Assembly (NCBI RefSeq): GCF_038039215.1
Contig: NZ_JBBPCL010000001.1
Coordinates: 4,340,001-4,404,000, forward strand
DNA length: 64,000 nt
Reading direction: 5' to 3'
From: Pseudonocardia sp. T1-2H
GTDB lineage: Bacteria; Actinomycetota; Actinomycetes; Mycobacteriales; Pseudonocardiaceae
The notes beneath the pieces are model-generated. The model saw only the letters and a list, made by a program, of their open reading frames with translations, was not told where the DNA came from and did no database searches. Below, in pieces: positions 49,003 through 57,953 of this stretch. The position numbers were made by a program, and so were the translations under genes. The first letter of the stretch is position 1; each line of letters opens with the position of its first letter.

Positions 49003-49124
49003 GATCTTCCCTTCCGCCAGCGCCTCGCTACGTTCGGCGCGTTACTTGCCTGTGCGACTTCCCCGCCGAGGGCCCGGCGATCAGTCTGACGGCGGCCCTC
49101 TCCTGCAACGATCAGAGGCCAAGG

Positions 49125-49555
49125 TCAGGTGCCGGACGCCTTGGCGAGATCGTCGGCGCGCACGCGCGCGTCGATCGCGTCGAGCGCGGCCAGGCGCGCG
49201 TTGTCGTCAGCCCACTCGGCGTAGTCGATCGCGGCGGCCGCGTCCTCTTCTGCCCAGTCCGCGTCGTTCGCGGCGGCGCTGGGATCGAGTTGGGCGTTCC
49301 GCTTGTCGATCTTCGCCTTGAGGTCGTCCATCTTGGCGCTGGCGTCGGCCTTCATCTGGGCCCACTTGCTCCGTGCGCTGTCCGCCGCCTCACTGGCTTG
49401 CTGTTGCGCGTCCTTCACGGCCAGGTCGATGTCGGTCTGGGCCTGATCGATTCGCTTCCTGAGCTGGTCACGGGTCTCCGCCGTGGCAGCCTGTACCGCC
49501 GCTCGGTCTCGGCGGCGCGCGTCTGCAACGCGTCCATTTGGGCCGAATAGTCCAT
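49125..49555 (-). pseudogene. Coiled-coil hypothetical protein, one frame break
   Basis: ATG at 49555 has a perfect AGGAGG nearby and gives DYSAQMDALQTRAAETER. One missing G near 49500 (CGG-CGG-TAC for CGG-GCG-GTA) moves the frame, after which a long Ala/Lys/Asp-rich helix follows (RDQLRKRIDQAQTDIDLAVK, then SARSKWAQMKADASAKMDDL). With the base restored it is about 143 residues, typical of small actinomycete coiled-coil proteins of unknown role. A sequencing indel is likely. Confidence 0.62.
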
Positions 49556-49639
49556 TAGTCCTCCTGACCCATTCGCTTGCGGGTCTCATGGCAAGAGAAG
49601 CGTGTCCCGCCTGCTCGCGCAACGGGCAAAACGACCGGA

Positions 49640-49850
49640 TTTCGGGAAACCTACTCGTCCGAACGGACGCCGGCCCTTACCCACGAGTCCGTCCAGAATG
49701 ACCTCGGGCGGAAGTTCCGTGGGCTCTTCGCTGATCGCAGCTACGCCCTCGAGACCTACCGGCGCCTTTTGCGCGAGCGCGGCATCACCCCACACATCGG
49801 CCGCCATGGGGTTGCCGACGGCTCCGGGCTGGGCACGATCCGCTGGGTCG
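49640..49850 (+). mobile_element. IS5-type transposase fragment
   Basis: The frame contains FADRSYALETYRRLLRERGI, then a TPHIGRHGVADGSGLGTIRW stretch, which matches the DDE region near the C-terminus of IS5-family transposases (ADRGYD; the block before RWVVERT). The catalytic Glu helix is cut off at about 49850, where an IS701-like fragment begins. Confidence 0.6.
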
Positions 49851-49859
49851 GCGAAGACG

Positions 49860-50165
49860 AAGAACGAAGCCGACCTCGATTGTCCTGGCGGGCCCGGTAC
49901 GCCCACATCACCCTGGCCATGCTCGCCGCCGCCTACCTCGCCGCGACCCGCGCCGCCGAACACGAACAGCTCGTCGAAAAAGGGGATCTCGAACCGGCCG
50001 GCGGCGCCTGATCCCACTGTCGGGCCACGAGATCCGCCGCCTCCTCGCCCTCGCGCTCAACCCGGCCGTCTGTGTCGAGCACGTCCCGGCCTGGTCGGAC
50101 TGGCGCCGTCACCGGCAAGACCCGACCCGGGCCTGCCACTACCGACGTCGCGAACAAGCGCCGGG
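49860..50165 (+). mobile_element. IS701-type transposase C-terminal fragment
   Basis: ARYAHITLAMLAAAYLAATR in one frame and LIPLSGHEIRRLLALAL then AWSDWRRHRQDPTRACHYRR in the next match the extreme C-terminus of IS701-like transposases. The frame changes near 50010, and no upstream transposase body is present. It is joined directly to the IS5-like fragment, indicating nested insertions followed by deletion. Confidence 0.58.
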
Positions 50166-50289
50166 CGCAGGGCCGCATCCCGTCCTGATCCGGAACCGGA
50201 CACCGCGTTTCGTCGTGCGCCAACGCTTAGAGCGGCGGCATGGTCGGATGGTTCGGGTGGACACCGGAGGAGCGAGTCTCTCACGCATA

Positions 50290-50465
50290 CGCAGCCGCAA
50301 CGCGCGCTGTTGAACGCGGCCGAGACGGCCCTTACGGCACACGGGTGGGCAGACGCCCGGAGAGGACGTCGCCCCCGCGCCGCCGAGGTCAGCACCGCAA
50401 CGGCCTACAACCATTTCTCGACCAAGCACGCGCTGATCGGCGCTGTCCACCAGGCAGCCCGACGA
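50290..50465 (+). pseudogene. TetR-family DNA-binding domain fragment
   Basis: ALLNAAETALTAHGWADA and AEVSTATAYNHFSTKHALIG are the two halves of a TetR helix-turn-helix. The segment between them reads out of frame (EDVA appears one frame away), implying two compensating indels. The ligand domain is missing: the sequence runs into the antisense of the sigma-factor gene. Confidence 0.6.
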
Positions 50466-51169
50466 AGCTCGCTCTCGCCGTGCGGGTCGCCAGTCGGACC
50501 CCCCGCGGTCTCAAAGCCATTCCCCTCGAAATCCTTGAGCACTTTTCGGCGTAGTCGGGCGAGTGCACGATGCTGGGCGACGCGGACGGCACCCGAGGTG
50601 GAACCGACGGTATCCGCCGTCTCCTCCGGGGAAAGGCCGACCACGACCCGCAACACGATGATCTCCCGTTGTTTCTCGGGGAGCTGGGCGAGCAGCCGGG
50701 CCATCTGGCCGGAGAGCTCGCCGCGCAGGGCGCGCTGCTCCGGGCCGTCGGAGCCGTCGAGGGCGTCCGGGACGTCCGCGACCGGCTCGGATCTGTTACG
50801 GGTCGCCGCGCGGTGCGCGTCGATCACCTTGTGCGACGCGATGCCGTACACGAACGCCAGGAACGGTCGCCCCTGGACGCGGTACCCGGGTAGGGCCGTC
50901 AGCACAGCCAGACACACCTCCTGCGCGACGTCGTCCGCCGAGACCGAGGCGCGGTCCGTCCGTCCGAACCGGGCGCGGCAGTACCGCACGACCAGAGGCC
51001 GGATGGTGGCCAGTACACGTTCGACCGCTCTGCGGTCACCTGTAGTCGCAAGGGCTACCAGCTCGTCGGGAACGTCTGTTTCCTCACTGATTTGGCCCCC
51101 TCCTCCCGGCTCATGGGGAGCCGGCTTCAATTGGCGACTCGTTACGTCGTCCTCATGTTGCCGATTCAT
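50405..51169 (-). CDS. sigD: SigD/ShbA-type RNA polymerase sigma factor
   Basis: A 254-residue ECF-like sigma factor. Region 2 reads DDVAQEVCLAVLTALPGYRV with FLAFVYGIASHKVIDAHRAA; region 4 reads LPEKQREIIVLRVVVGLSPE, then GSTSGAVRVAQHRALARLRR. These blocks match actinomycete SigD/ShbA. ATG 51169 is likely. The natural end should fall soon after LARLRRKVLKDFE; the frame continues about 40 codons over the TetR fragment, so its 3' end was probably replaced by a rearrangement. It normally directs transcription of cell-growth or stringent-response genes. Confidence 0.85.
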   Translation of the reverse strand: MNRQHEDDVTSRQLKPAPHEPGGGGQISEETDVPDELVALATTGDRRAVERVLATIRPLVVRYCRARFGRTDRASVSADDVAQEVCLAVLTALPGYRVQGRPFLAFVYGIASHKVIDAHRAATRNRSEPVADVPDALDGSDGPEQRALRGELSGQMARLLAQLPEKQREIIVLRVVVGLSPEETADTVGSTSGAVRVAQHRALARLRRKVLKDFEGNGFETAGGPTGDPHGESELRRAAWWTAPISACLVEKWL

Positions 51170-51396
51170 GCCCGACACTTCGTCGGCCTCTTCGTCTCCC
51201 CGGCCGGCGCGGCCGGCTCGGAGCCAGAGCAGCGAAGGCGCTGATCGTCGCGGTGCTCGACTCCGTCGCCCTCGCGATCCTGGGCGTCCCGTGAGTTCAT
51301 CGTGATGACCTCGGTAGGCACGTTCGGCTTCCCCGCCCAATGGCAGGTCAGGCGCCCACCGTTCGGCGGGCAGGAACGCGGGTCGTCACCGCAGGG

Positions 51397-52299
51397 TCAG
51401 GCCGCCGCCCCCGCCATGGCCTGCAGCGCGCGGTAGGTGCCGTTGAAGACGTTCTGGTCGCCGGCCAGAGGGCCGGAGCTGGCGTGCTGCCAGAACGTGT
51501 AGCGCCTCCAGGCGTAGGGCAGCGGACCCACCGCCGGCGCGTACCGGGCCACCCACAGCGAGTTGGTGCTGCTCATGTCGGCGAGGTCGCCGGTGCACTG
51601 CCTCCACCACTTGGTCGAGGTGTAGATGGTCGGCCATCGGCCGGTCCGGGCGTGCACCTTGTTGCTGAAGTCCTTCACCCACCGCACCATCTTCGCGGGG
51701 CTGAGCCCGTAGCAGGTGGCGCCGTAGGGGTTGTACTCCATGTCCAGCGCCGGGGGCAGCGTCTTGCCGTCGGCGCGCCCGCCGCCGCCGTGGTTCAGGA
51801 AGTAGTCGGCTTGGGTGGCCCCGCCGGATCGGTCGGGGAGGGCGAAATGGTACGCGGCGCGGAGGATGCCCGCCGCGGCGGCGCCGTTGTACTGCTGCTT
51901 GAAGTACGGGTTCGTGAAGGTGGTGCTCTCCGTGGCCTTGACGTAGGCGAACCGGGCTCCGCGGTTATACGCGGCGGCCCAATCCACGTTGCGCTGATGG
52001 CCACTGACGTCCATGCCGCGAACACCACCACGCGCCGGCACTCTCGACGCCAACGAGGCCGCCGCGTAGGTGCCCTCGTGCATCGCGATCTGCGACCCGG
52101 CGGTGTGGTTGTCCCACGCGGTCGGTCGCGGCATCGCGCCGGGCACGGCCGACGCCGGGGTGGGCGCGGTAGTCGGGGTGTGCGCGGTAGTGGCCGCATG
52201 CGCAGGGGAATGACCCGAGAGCAACAGAGCAGCGGCACACAACCCGACTGCGGCGACACTCATCCGACGGTGGCCGCCGGCATTGAAGGTGGTACCCAT
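51397..52299 (-). CDS. Secreted GH25 muramidase
   Basis: A 300-residue exported lysozyme of glycoside hydrolase family 25. A signal peptide (SVAAVGLCAAALLLSGHSPA) is followed by a Thr/Pro linker and the catalytic domain with GMDVSGHQ (first Asp), FAYVKATES and ALDMEYNPYG (acidic pair), ending WQHASSGPL. It cuts the glycan strands of peptidoglycan. It is encoded just downstream of an M23 peptidase on the same strand. Confidence 0.92.
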   Translation of the reverse strand: MGTTFNAGGHRRMSVAAVGLCAAALLLSGHSPAHAATTAHTPTTAPTPASAVPGAMPRPTAWDNHTAGSQIAMHEGTYAAASLASRVPARGGVRGMDVSGHQRNVDWAAAYNRGARFAYVKATESTTFTNPYFKQQYNGAAAAGILRAAYHFALPDRSGGATQADYFLNHGGGGRADGKTLPPALDMEYNPYGATCYGLSPAKMVRWVKDFSNKVHARTGRWPTIYTSTKWWRQCTGDLADMSSTNSLWVARYAPAVGPLPYAWRRYTFWQHASSGPLAGDQNVFNGTYRALQAMAGAAA

Positions 52300-52374
52300 G
52301 GTCGGCCCTTCAGCATGCCGGCACGGACCTGCGAGACATCTGCATCTCTCAGGCAGACCCGTGCCGGGCGCGGT

Positions 52375-53061
52375 CTAATAGGAGCACCCACGTCTCGGGA
52401 GGCTCTTGACGGGCGGCGGAGCCACTCCCTTGGACAGCGCCACCAACAGCGCCCTGGGACACCGCAGAGTCGACCTGGGATAGGCGATCTGCAGGTGCAG
52501 GTGCGGGCCGGTGGAATCTCCCGTGCTTCCGGTCAACCCGAGCCGCTGCCCACTGGCGACCCTGCCGGTAGCCGAGATACGGGTGGCGTGGCAATAGGTG
52601 TATTTAGCGCCGTCATCACCCCGAAGCATCACCCCGTTACCGCAGCCACCGCCCTGGTAGATCCTCGTCGCGGTACCGGAGGTGACGGCGTAGAACGGTG
52701 TCCCGGAGGCCACCGCAATATCGATCGCGGGGTAGTCATGGTGCGGCGCGGTCAGCGAACTCCTTATCGCGCCCTTCGGCAGTACCAAGGTGTAACGGGT
52801 CGGCCCCCGCCCGGAGAGCGACGCGCCACCATCATCGTCATCATCGTCATCGTCATCGCCGTCGTCATGGCGAGGGGCGGACAACGCCGGATACTTGCCG
52901 CCCGGGTTCGCCGCCGCCGGCGATGTCCCGAAAGCGACGAGCCCGACGACGGCCAGCAACGCCGCGAGCGCGAGCGAACACAATCTGTTCCACCAGACCC
53001 GACCGGCGTCCCCGTCCACCATCGCCGGGGCGCCCGCCTCCTCATCACCGTGATCTGCCAT
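52375..53061 (-). CDS. Secreted M23-family peptidase with an aspartate run
   Basis: A 228-residue protein with an N-terminal hydrophobic segment (LCSLALAALLAVVGLVAF) acting as signal or anchor and a LytM-type domain whose zinc ligands are in HHDYPAIDIA and GPHLHLQI. Between them, residues about 67-77 are an almost pure Asp run (DDGDDDDDDDDDGG) encoded by GAC/GAT repeats at 52831-52869, which may bind calcium and could vary in length. It probably trims peptidoglycan crosslinks. 75 bases separate it from the GH25 gene. Confidence 0.9.
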   Translation of the reverse strand: MADHGDEEAGAPAMVDGDAGRVWWNRLCSLALAALLAVVGLVAFGTSPAAANPGGKYPALSAPRHDDGDDDDDDDDDGGASLSGRGPTRYTLVLPKGAIRSSLTAPHHDYPAIDIAVASGTPFYAVTSGTATRIYQGGGCGNGVMLRGDDGAKYTYCHATRISATGRVASGQRLGLTGSTGDSTGPHLHLQIAYPRSTLRCPRALLVALSKGVAPPPVKSLPRRGCSY

Positions 53062-53492
53062 CGTTTGCCCCCGATCGGATAGCCCTCCTGAATTGCCTGG
53101 TTTCCGCTCGACCCCTCACGGACACCTCTGCGCTATGCCCGATCCCCCGCCCCCTGTCTCGGCCCGGCCGAGCCCTATTACAGATACTCGACAACCCCCT
53201 CCCGCCGTCAGGCCCATTTGCCCGCCTTATCGGGGCTCCGTATGGCGGGCCTCCATACGGTCGAGATATCGCCCGACTAGCGCCCACCGCTTCCGGCTCG
53301 ATCAGCCCGTCGCCTTCCTCGAGAACCTCGGTCATCCGCTCGGAATGTCGGTGGCCGTGGTCGCCGACCGGGGAACAGGGCCGGTGGCGATACGACCACG
53401 CTTCGTCCAGGTTCGGGCAGGCCGGTCTTCGGGCGAGCGCGACCTCAATGCGGAAGTAGGCCTCTGGCGTGCGTCCGGCGCTGGGAGGTCGC
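53062..53492. other. Stretch without gene, upstream of the M23 peptidase
   Basis: I see no supported gene. It holds the peptidase promoter and the hairpin at 53238-53260. Confidence 0.45.
53238..53260. repeat. Perfect 8-bp hairpin
   Basis: CCGTATGG-CGGGCCT-CCATACGG forms an 8-bp stem with a 7-base loop. It has no U-tract, so it is not a classical terminator. A related CCATACGG sequence occurs near 46366. Confidence 0.5.
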
Positions 53493-53582
53493 ATGATGAC
53501 GGACAGGCCGGTCGGTGACGCCGAGCTGCGCGGCGAGTTGCTCCGCAGGCTGGAAGTGGACCCATTGCAGCGACTGTCCTGA
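53493..53582 (+). other. Possible 29-residue fragment of a DUF6624-like protein
   Basis: GGGAGG precedes ATG 53493. The short product (DAELRGELLRRLEVDPLQRL) resembles the start of small actinomycete proteins annotated DUF6624, then stops. It may be a decayed N-terminus. Confidence 0.25.
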
Positions 53583-53827
53583 TCACTCGCAACCGGCTGG
53601 ACGCGGGCACGTGATGGGTGATCATTCCGCGTGCCGACATTCGACGAAGTCGGTGTCGTGAAGGGATCCCCGTCGAGCATGGCGAGATGGCAACGTGCGG
53701 TCAGCGGATCAGCTGAGGAACATCGTAAAGACGAGCAGCGTGAGACAGACCGCTGCCGGTCGCGGCGATATCCGGTTGGCAGTGCCTACAGATTGTGGTG
53801 ACAGCTGGGTTTTTGCGCGAGGCGCGG

Positions 53828-54210
53828 CTATCCCCCTTGTGCGAAGAAGATTTCAAAACCGAGACCGGGGATTGTCGCGTCGCGCCAGGTGACGACGACT
53901 CGGTCCTCGGATACGACTATCTGCAGGAACTCTGAAGGACCGCTGTTGTTACTGATATTGGTCTCGTTGTTGAAGTTGCGGCCGCTGTCCGTGCTCCGAG
54001 CGAAGAAGACGTCGGTGCTGCCGCCTCGACCGGTCGCTTCCCCTGTCGCATAGACGTCGTTCCCGGACGCCACCTTCTGCGGATGAACAGCCCGATGGCA
54101 ATGTTCAGCTTCTTCGTCGGATCAAAACTGGCGCCCTTGTTCGCGCTTCCCCTGACGATCGGCATCCTGGTTAGGGTTCCGGCGTTTGATTGGGGGACCG
54201 ACGTTGTCAC
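53828..54210 (-). pseudogene. C-terminal fragment of a sialidase-like (BNR-repeat) exported protein
   Basis: In two adjacent frames the sequence carries BNR-like repeats: ANKGASFDPTKKLNIAIG, then DVFFARSTDSGRNFNNETNI, SEFLQIVVSEDRVVVTWRDA and a final repeat start FEIFFAQGG at the stop. Asp-box-type RSTDSG is clear. One frame break lies near 54075. The N-terminus and other repeats are absent. Codons here use A/T at third positions more often than elsewhere, suggesting a transferred origin. Confidence 0.55.
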
Positions 54211-54921
54211 GTTCTCTCCTGCTCCCTCGGAGTGGACGCAGCTGCCACGACCTCAAGCTGGGGACGTGGCGGGGCCGACGAGCCGACCTTCAGGTGGAGC
54301 CAGGGCTCGCCGAATCGACGCGGCTCTATCGTGGCCTCAGGGCGCAACCTCGCCACCCCACTCTTCTCATCCGCTACCTCGATCGACCGCGCCGTAGCCT
54401 CTTCCGTCGGTCCACGAGGCCGGCGACCCACCGGGTTATTCTGTGAGTCTCATAGGATCGCCGGCCGCGGGAGTGTTCCGTTGCTCGTGTATGCCCCGCG
54501 CAGCGATTGGGTTTGGGCCCCGGCGATGCTGTCTCGGGCTACCGGGAGGTTCGGCAGCACCGTCGGATCCGTCGCGCCCGACTGGGCTCAGGTGTCGCCT
54601 CCACCTTGGGATCCTCCTGAACCGTTTCCAGCTCAGATCAGCCGCTGTACTCCACAAGCGCGCTGAGAGCGCTACGAAAATTTCCTGCCGAAGGTGGGTC
54701 AAAATGGAGCGATGCTGCGCATGCCTCCTCTAGAATGTCCAGGACGTGGCATTCCCCAGGGTTGATAGGGACATTGCTGACGGAACCGGCTGCGCCGAGG
54801 AAACGGCCCGCGACGACCACGCAGGGTAGAGCTGGGATTATCGTTGGAAAGCGTGGGCCTGCGGCGGTCGAACTGAATCTCGCAGGAACCGTGAGACAGT
54901 GGAACGATCTGCTGGCCCCTC
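54211..54921. other. Stretch without a supported gene
   Basis: The segment is less GC-rich than the rest of the window, with short frames on both strands that show no motif or ribosome site. No terminal inverted repeats or RNA genes were recognised. It is probably accessory debris. Confidence 0.45.
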
Positions 54922-55265
54922 ATGACCGCGGCGCTTGCCGTGGCGGCGCCGGTGGCACTGCTCGTCGTCGGCGTGCGGCTACGCCGCTCCGGCGGACGAC
55001 CGGATGCTCGGCTACCCCGGTCAGCTACTCCGCTGTCCTTCCGGGTCTTCGCCACCCGCGAGGGCGCGGTCGGCGGCACGACAGCCAACGGGCACGTCAT
55101 CACGCGCGTGATCACTTCGTGGCGCTGCCCTCACGGCGTGCGTTGTCCCCGAAGGGCACCACGACGTACAGCGTCAAGGTCTGTACAGACGACGGCAAGT
55201 GCGAGACCGCGCCGGTGTGGGACGTCGGCCCGTGGAACACCACCGACGACTACTGGAACCCGCCT
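54922..55265 (+). pseudogene. Frame-broken remnant of a secreted, RlpA-like barrel protein
   Basis: An N-terminal hydrophobic stretch (TAALAVAAPVALLVVGV) is followed by FRVFATREGAVGGTTANGHV in one frame and HFVALPSRRAL, YSVKVC, GKCETAPVWDVGPWNTTDDY in another. The order and spacing (GG-T-ANGH, DHFVALP, C-x-C pair, PVWDVGPWN) suggest a double-psi barrel wall-associated protein conserved in actinomycetes. At least two frame changes and a lost 3' end make it non-functional. Confidence 0.45.
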
Positions 55266-55566
55266 GCCGTAAGCCCGGTTCGCCCCGCACCGGTCCCCCG
55301 GCCGGCTGCCAGCCCGGCACGGTCCGGCCCCGGCCGAATCCGTCATCCGGCGGCATCCCCGGACGTGGTGAACGAAGAGGTCGATCATGCGCGGGAGCGG
55401 GTGAGCCGAGCGGGGCCAGTGTGTCCGCCCGCCCTGCGAAGAAGGTGGGGCGCCTTGACCGACCTGCCTTGAGGCCGTCGAAGCCTGGTGGCGGGGCGCG
55501 CCGTCGGGACGGGGTCTTGATTCGCCTCCGCGCTGCGAGCACGTTGGGCGTCCGGGAGGCGGCGGC

Positions 55567-57260
55567 GTGGTTGCTGCCGGGGCGGAGGTCCTGACGGCTG
55601 TCGGGCTGGGTAAGCAGATCGCCGAGGAACAGGCGGCGCTGCGCCGGGTGGCGACGCTGGTCGCCCGGGCGACGGTGCCCGCGGAGGTGTTCGCCGCGGT
55701 CACCGCGGAGGTCGGGCGGCTACTGGAGGTCGACTTCACGCATCTGTGCCAGTACGACCCGGACGGCGCGGCCACGACGGCCGGCGTCTGGAACCCCGCC
55801 GGTGGCGCCGAGCCCGTCCCCGGCGAGACGCGGTGGAGCCTCGGCGGGTGGAACGTGACCACGCTGGTGTTCCGGACCGGTCGCCCGGCGCGGATCGACG
55901 ACTACGACCACGCCTCGGGCGCGGGCGCCAGTGTCGGACGCGAGTGGGGGTTCCGCTCGGCGGTCGGCGTGCCGATCAGCGTCGAGGGCCGGCTGTGGGG
56001 CTTCATACTCGTGGCCTACACGCACGAGGAGCGGCTGCCGGCGGACACCGAGGCGCGGCTGGCCGGGTTCGCCGAGCTGGTCGCGACCGCGATCGCCAAC
56101 GCCGAGGGCCACGCCCAGCTCGAGGACAGCCGCGACCGACTGCGCCGCCTCGCCGAGGAACAAGCCGCGCTGCGCCGGGTTGCCACACTCGTCGCCCGCG
56201 GGCTGCCACCAGCCGAGGTGTTCGCCGCCGTCGCACACGAGGTCGGCCACGTCCTCGATGCCGACGGCACCGTCATCGTCCGCCTCGACCCCGACACCAC
56301 GACCACCGTCGTCGCCAGCGTCGGCGCACACCACGCCGAACTCCCCGTAGGCAGCCGCTGGAAACCCGAACCCCCCGTCGCCGTAGCAGTCGCCCTCCAC
56401 ACCTGCCGCCCAGCCCGCTGCGACAGCTACAACCACGCCCCCGGCGACTACGCCGACGCCGTCCGCCGCCTCGGACTCCAATCCTCGGTCGCCGCACCGA
56501 TCACCGTCGAGGGACGACTCTGGGGCGCCATCGGCGCCGGAACCCGACACGGACGATTCCCCACCGACACCGAACACCGCATGGCCGGATTCACCGAACT
56601 CATCGCCACCGCAATCGCCAACGCCGACAGCCGCGCCCAACTCACCACCTCCCGCGCCCGCATCGTCACCGCCGCCGACGACGCCCGCCGCCGCATCGAA
56701 CGCGACCTACACGACAGCACCCAACAACGCCTCGTCGCACTCGGCCTCACCCTGCGCCTGGCCCAAACCACCGTGCCCACCCACCTCCCCCAACTCCAAT
56801 CCCAGCTCAGCCGCATCACCGACGAACTCACCGAAGCCACCGAGGAACTCCGCGAAATCGCCCGCGGCATCCACCCGGCAATCCTGTCCGAGGGCGGACT
56901 CGACCCCGCCCTACGCACCCTCGCCCGCCGCGCCGCAATCCCCGTGGAACTCACCATCCACACCGAAGCCCGCCCCCGGACCCGATCGAAGTCGCCGCCT
57001 ACTACGTCGTGTCCGAAGCCCTCACCAACACCACCAAACACGCCCACGCCTCCCACGCCCACATCACCCTCGAACAACACCCCACCCACCTGCACCTATC
57101 GATCCACGACGACGGCATCGGCGGCGCCGACCCCACCCACGGTTCCGGCCTCACCGGACTACGCGACCGCATCCACGCCCTGGACGGCACGATCAACGTC
57201 GACAGCCCCCCCGGACACGGGACCACGATCCTCGTCGAACTCCCCCTGCAGCCCGACTGA
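55567..57260 (+). pseudogene. GAF-GAF sensor histidine kinase, one frame break
   Basis: The joined product is about 564 residues. It has two tandem GAF domains, each preceded by the same helix (AEEQAALRRVATLVAR), at about 20-180 and 200-350. A HisKA_3 dimerisation helix follows with phospho-acceptor H382 (RRRIERDLHDSTQQR), then an HATPase domain (YYVVSEALTNTTKHAHASHA, IHDDGIGGADPTHGSGLTGL). The frame is lost in a C5 run at 56973-56977; one added C restores it. No membrane segments are visible, so it is a soluble sensor. No response regulator is adjacent. Codon usage changes after the first GAF domain. Confidence 0.82.
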
Positions 57261-57953
57261 CCGCTCGACCCGAGGCCGCCTCATCGCACAGGGTGTCTGC
57301 TTGCCCGCACTCTTGATCTCGCATGGGACCACGCGGAACCTCGGCTTCCGCACGCCCTGGCCAGTACGGGCCTCGACCCGAAACCCCCCGTCGACGTGCA
57401 GGCAGCAGTCACCGTGCTCGTCGCCTCCCCCGCGCACGGCTGTCACCTGTCACGGGTGATGCACCCCGTGCGAGGCGTGAGCAGGGCGTCCGGCTGGTCC
57501 GCCGTCGGTGCCGTCGCACGGCCCAAGAGGACCGTATGCCGACGGAAGGCACGAGACATGACGATCGGCCCGGTCCAGCTGAACGTGCTCGGACTCCAGC
57601 ATCCGGACCGCTCCCACGCCTGCCGCGATCGGGCCGATGAGTGGGGCGCCACCGCGTCGTTCCCGTTGTGCGGCGAACACCAACCGGTCCAGAAGTCCGT
57701 ACCCGCGACACAGTGGCTACCGGTATCGGCCCTCATACCGTCCTGTGTCAAGCCCCGACCGTGCAGCAGGACGCCACCCGGGTACCGGCGAGGGGTCGGC
57801 ACCCCGGCACCCGCCGAGCCTCACGCTCTCCATCCGGCGGGCGGGCCGGCAGGCCCTGCGACGGGCGGTGGCGCCCTCCCTCAGGCGCGTCCTGGCGACA
57901 CGAGAAATCCGCACCACAAAGACCAAGAAGAGCATGGAAGAGGAGTGCCGAGG
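57261..57953. other. Stretch without an intact gene
   Basis: No intact gene is seen. At 57558 an ATG gives TIGPVQLNVLGLQHPDR, resembling the first residues of DUF6325 proteins, but the similarity ends after some 18 codons. The final part carries the promoter and leader of the acyl-CoA dehydrogenase operon. Confidence 0.4.
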
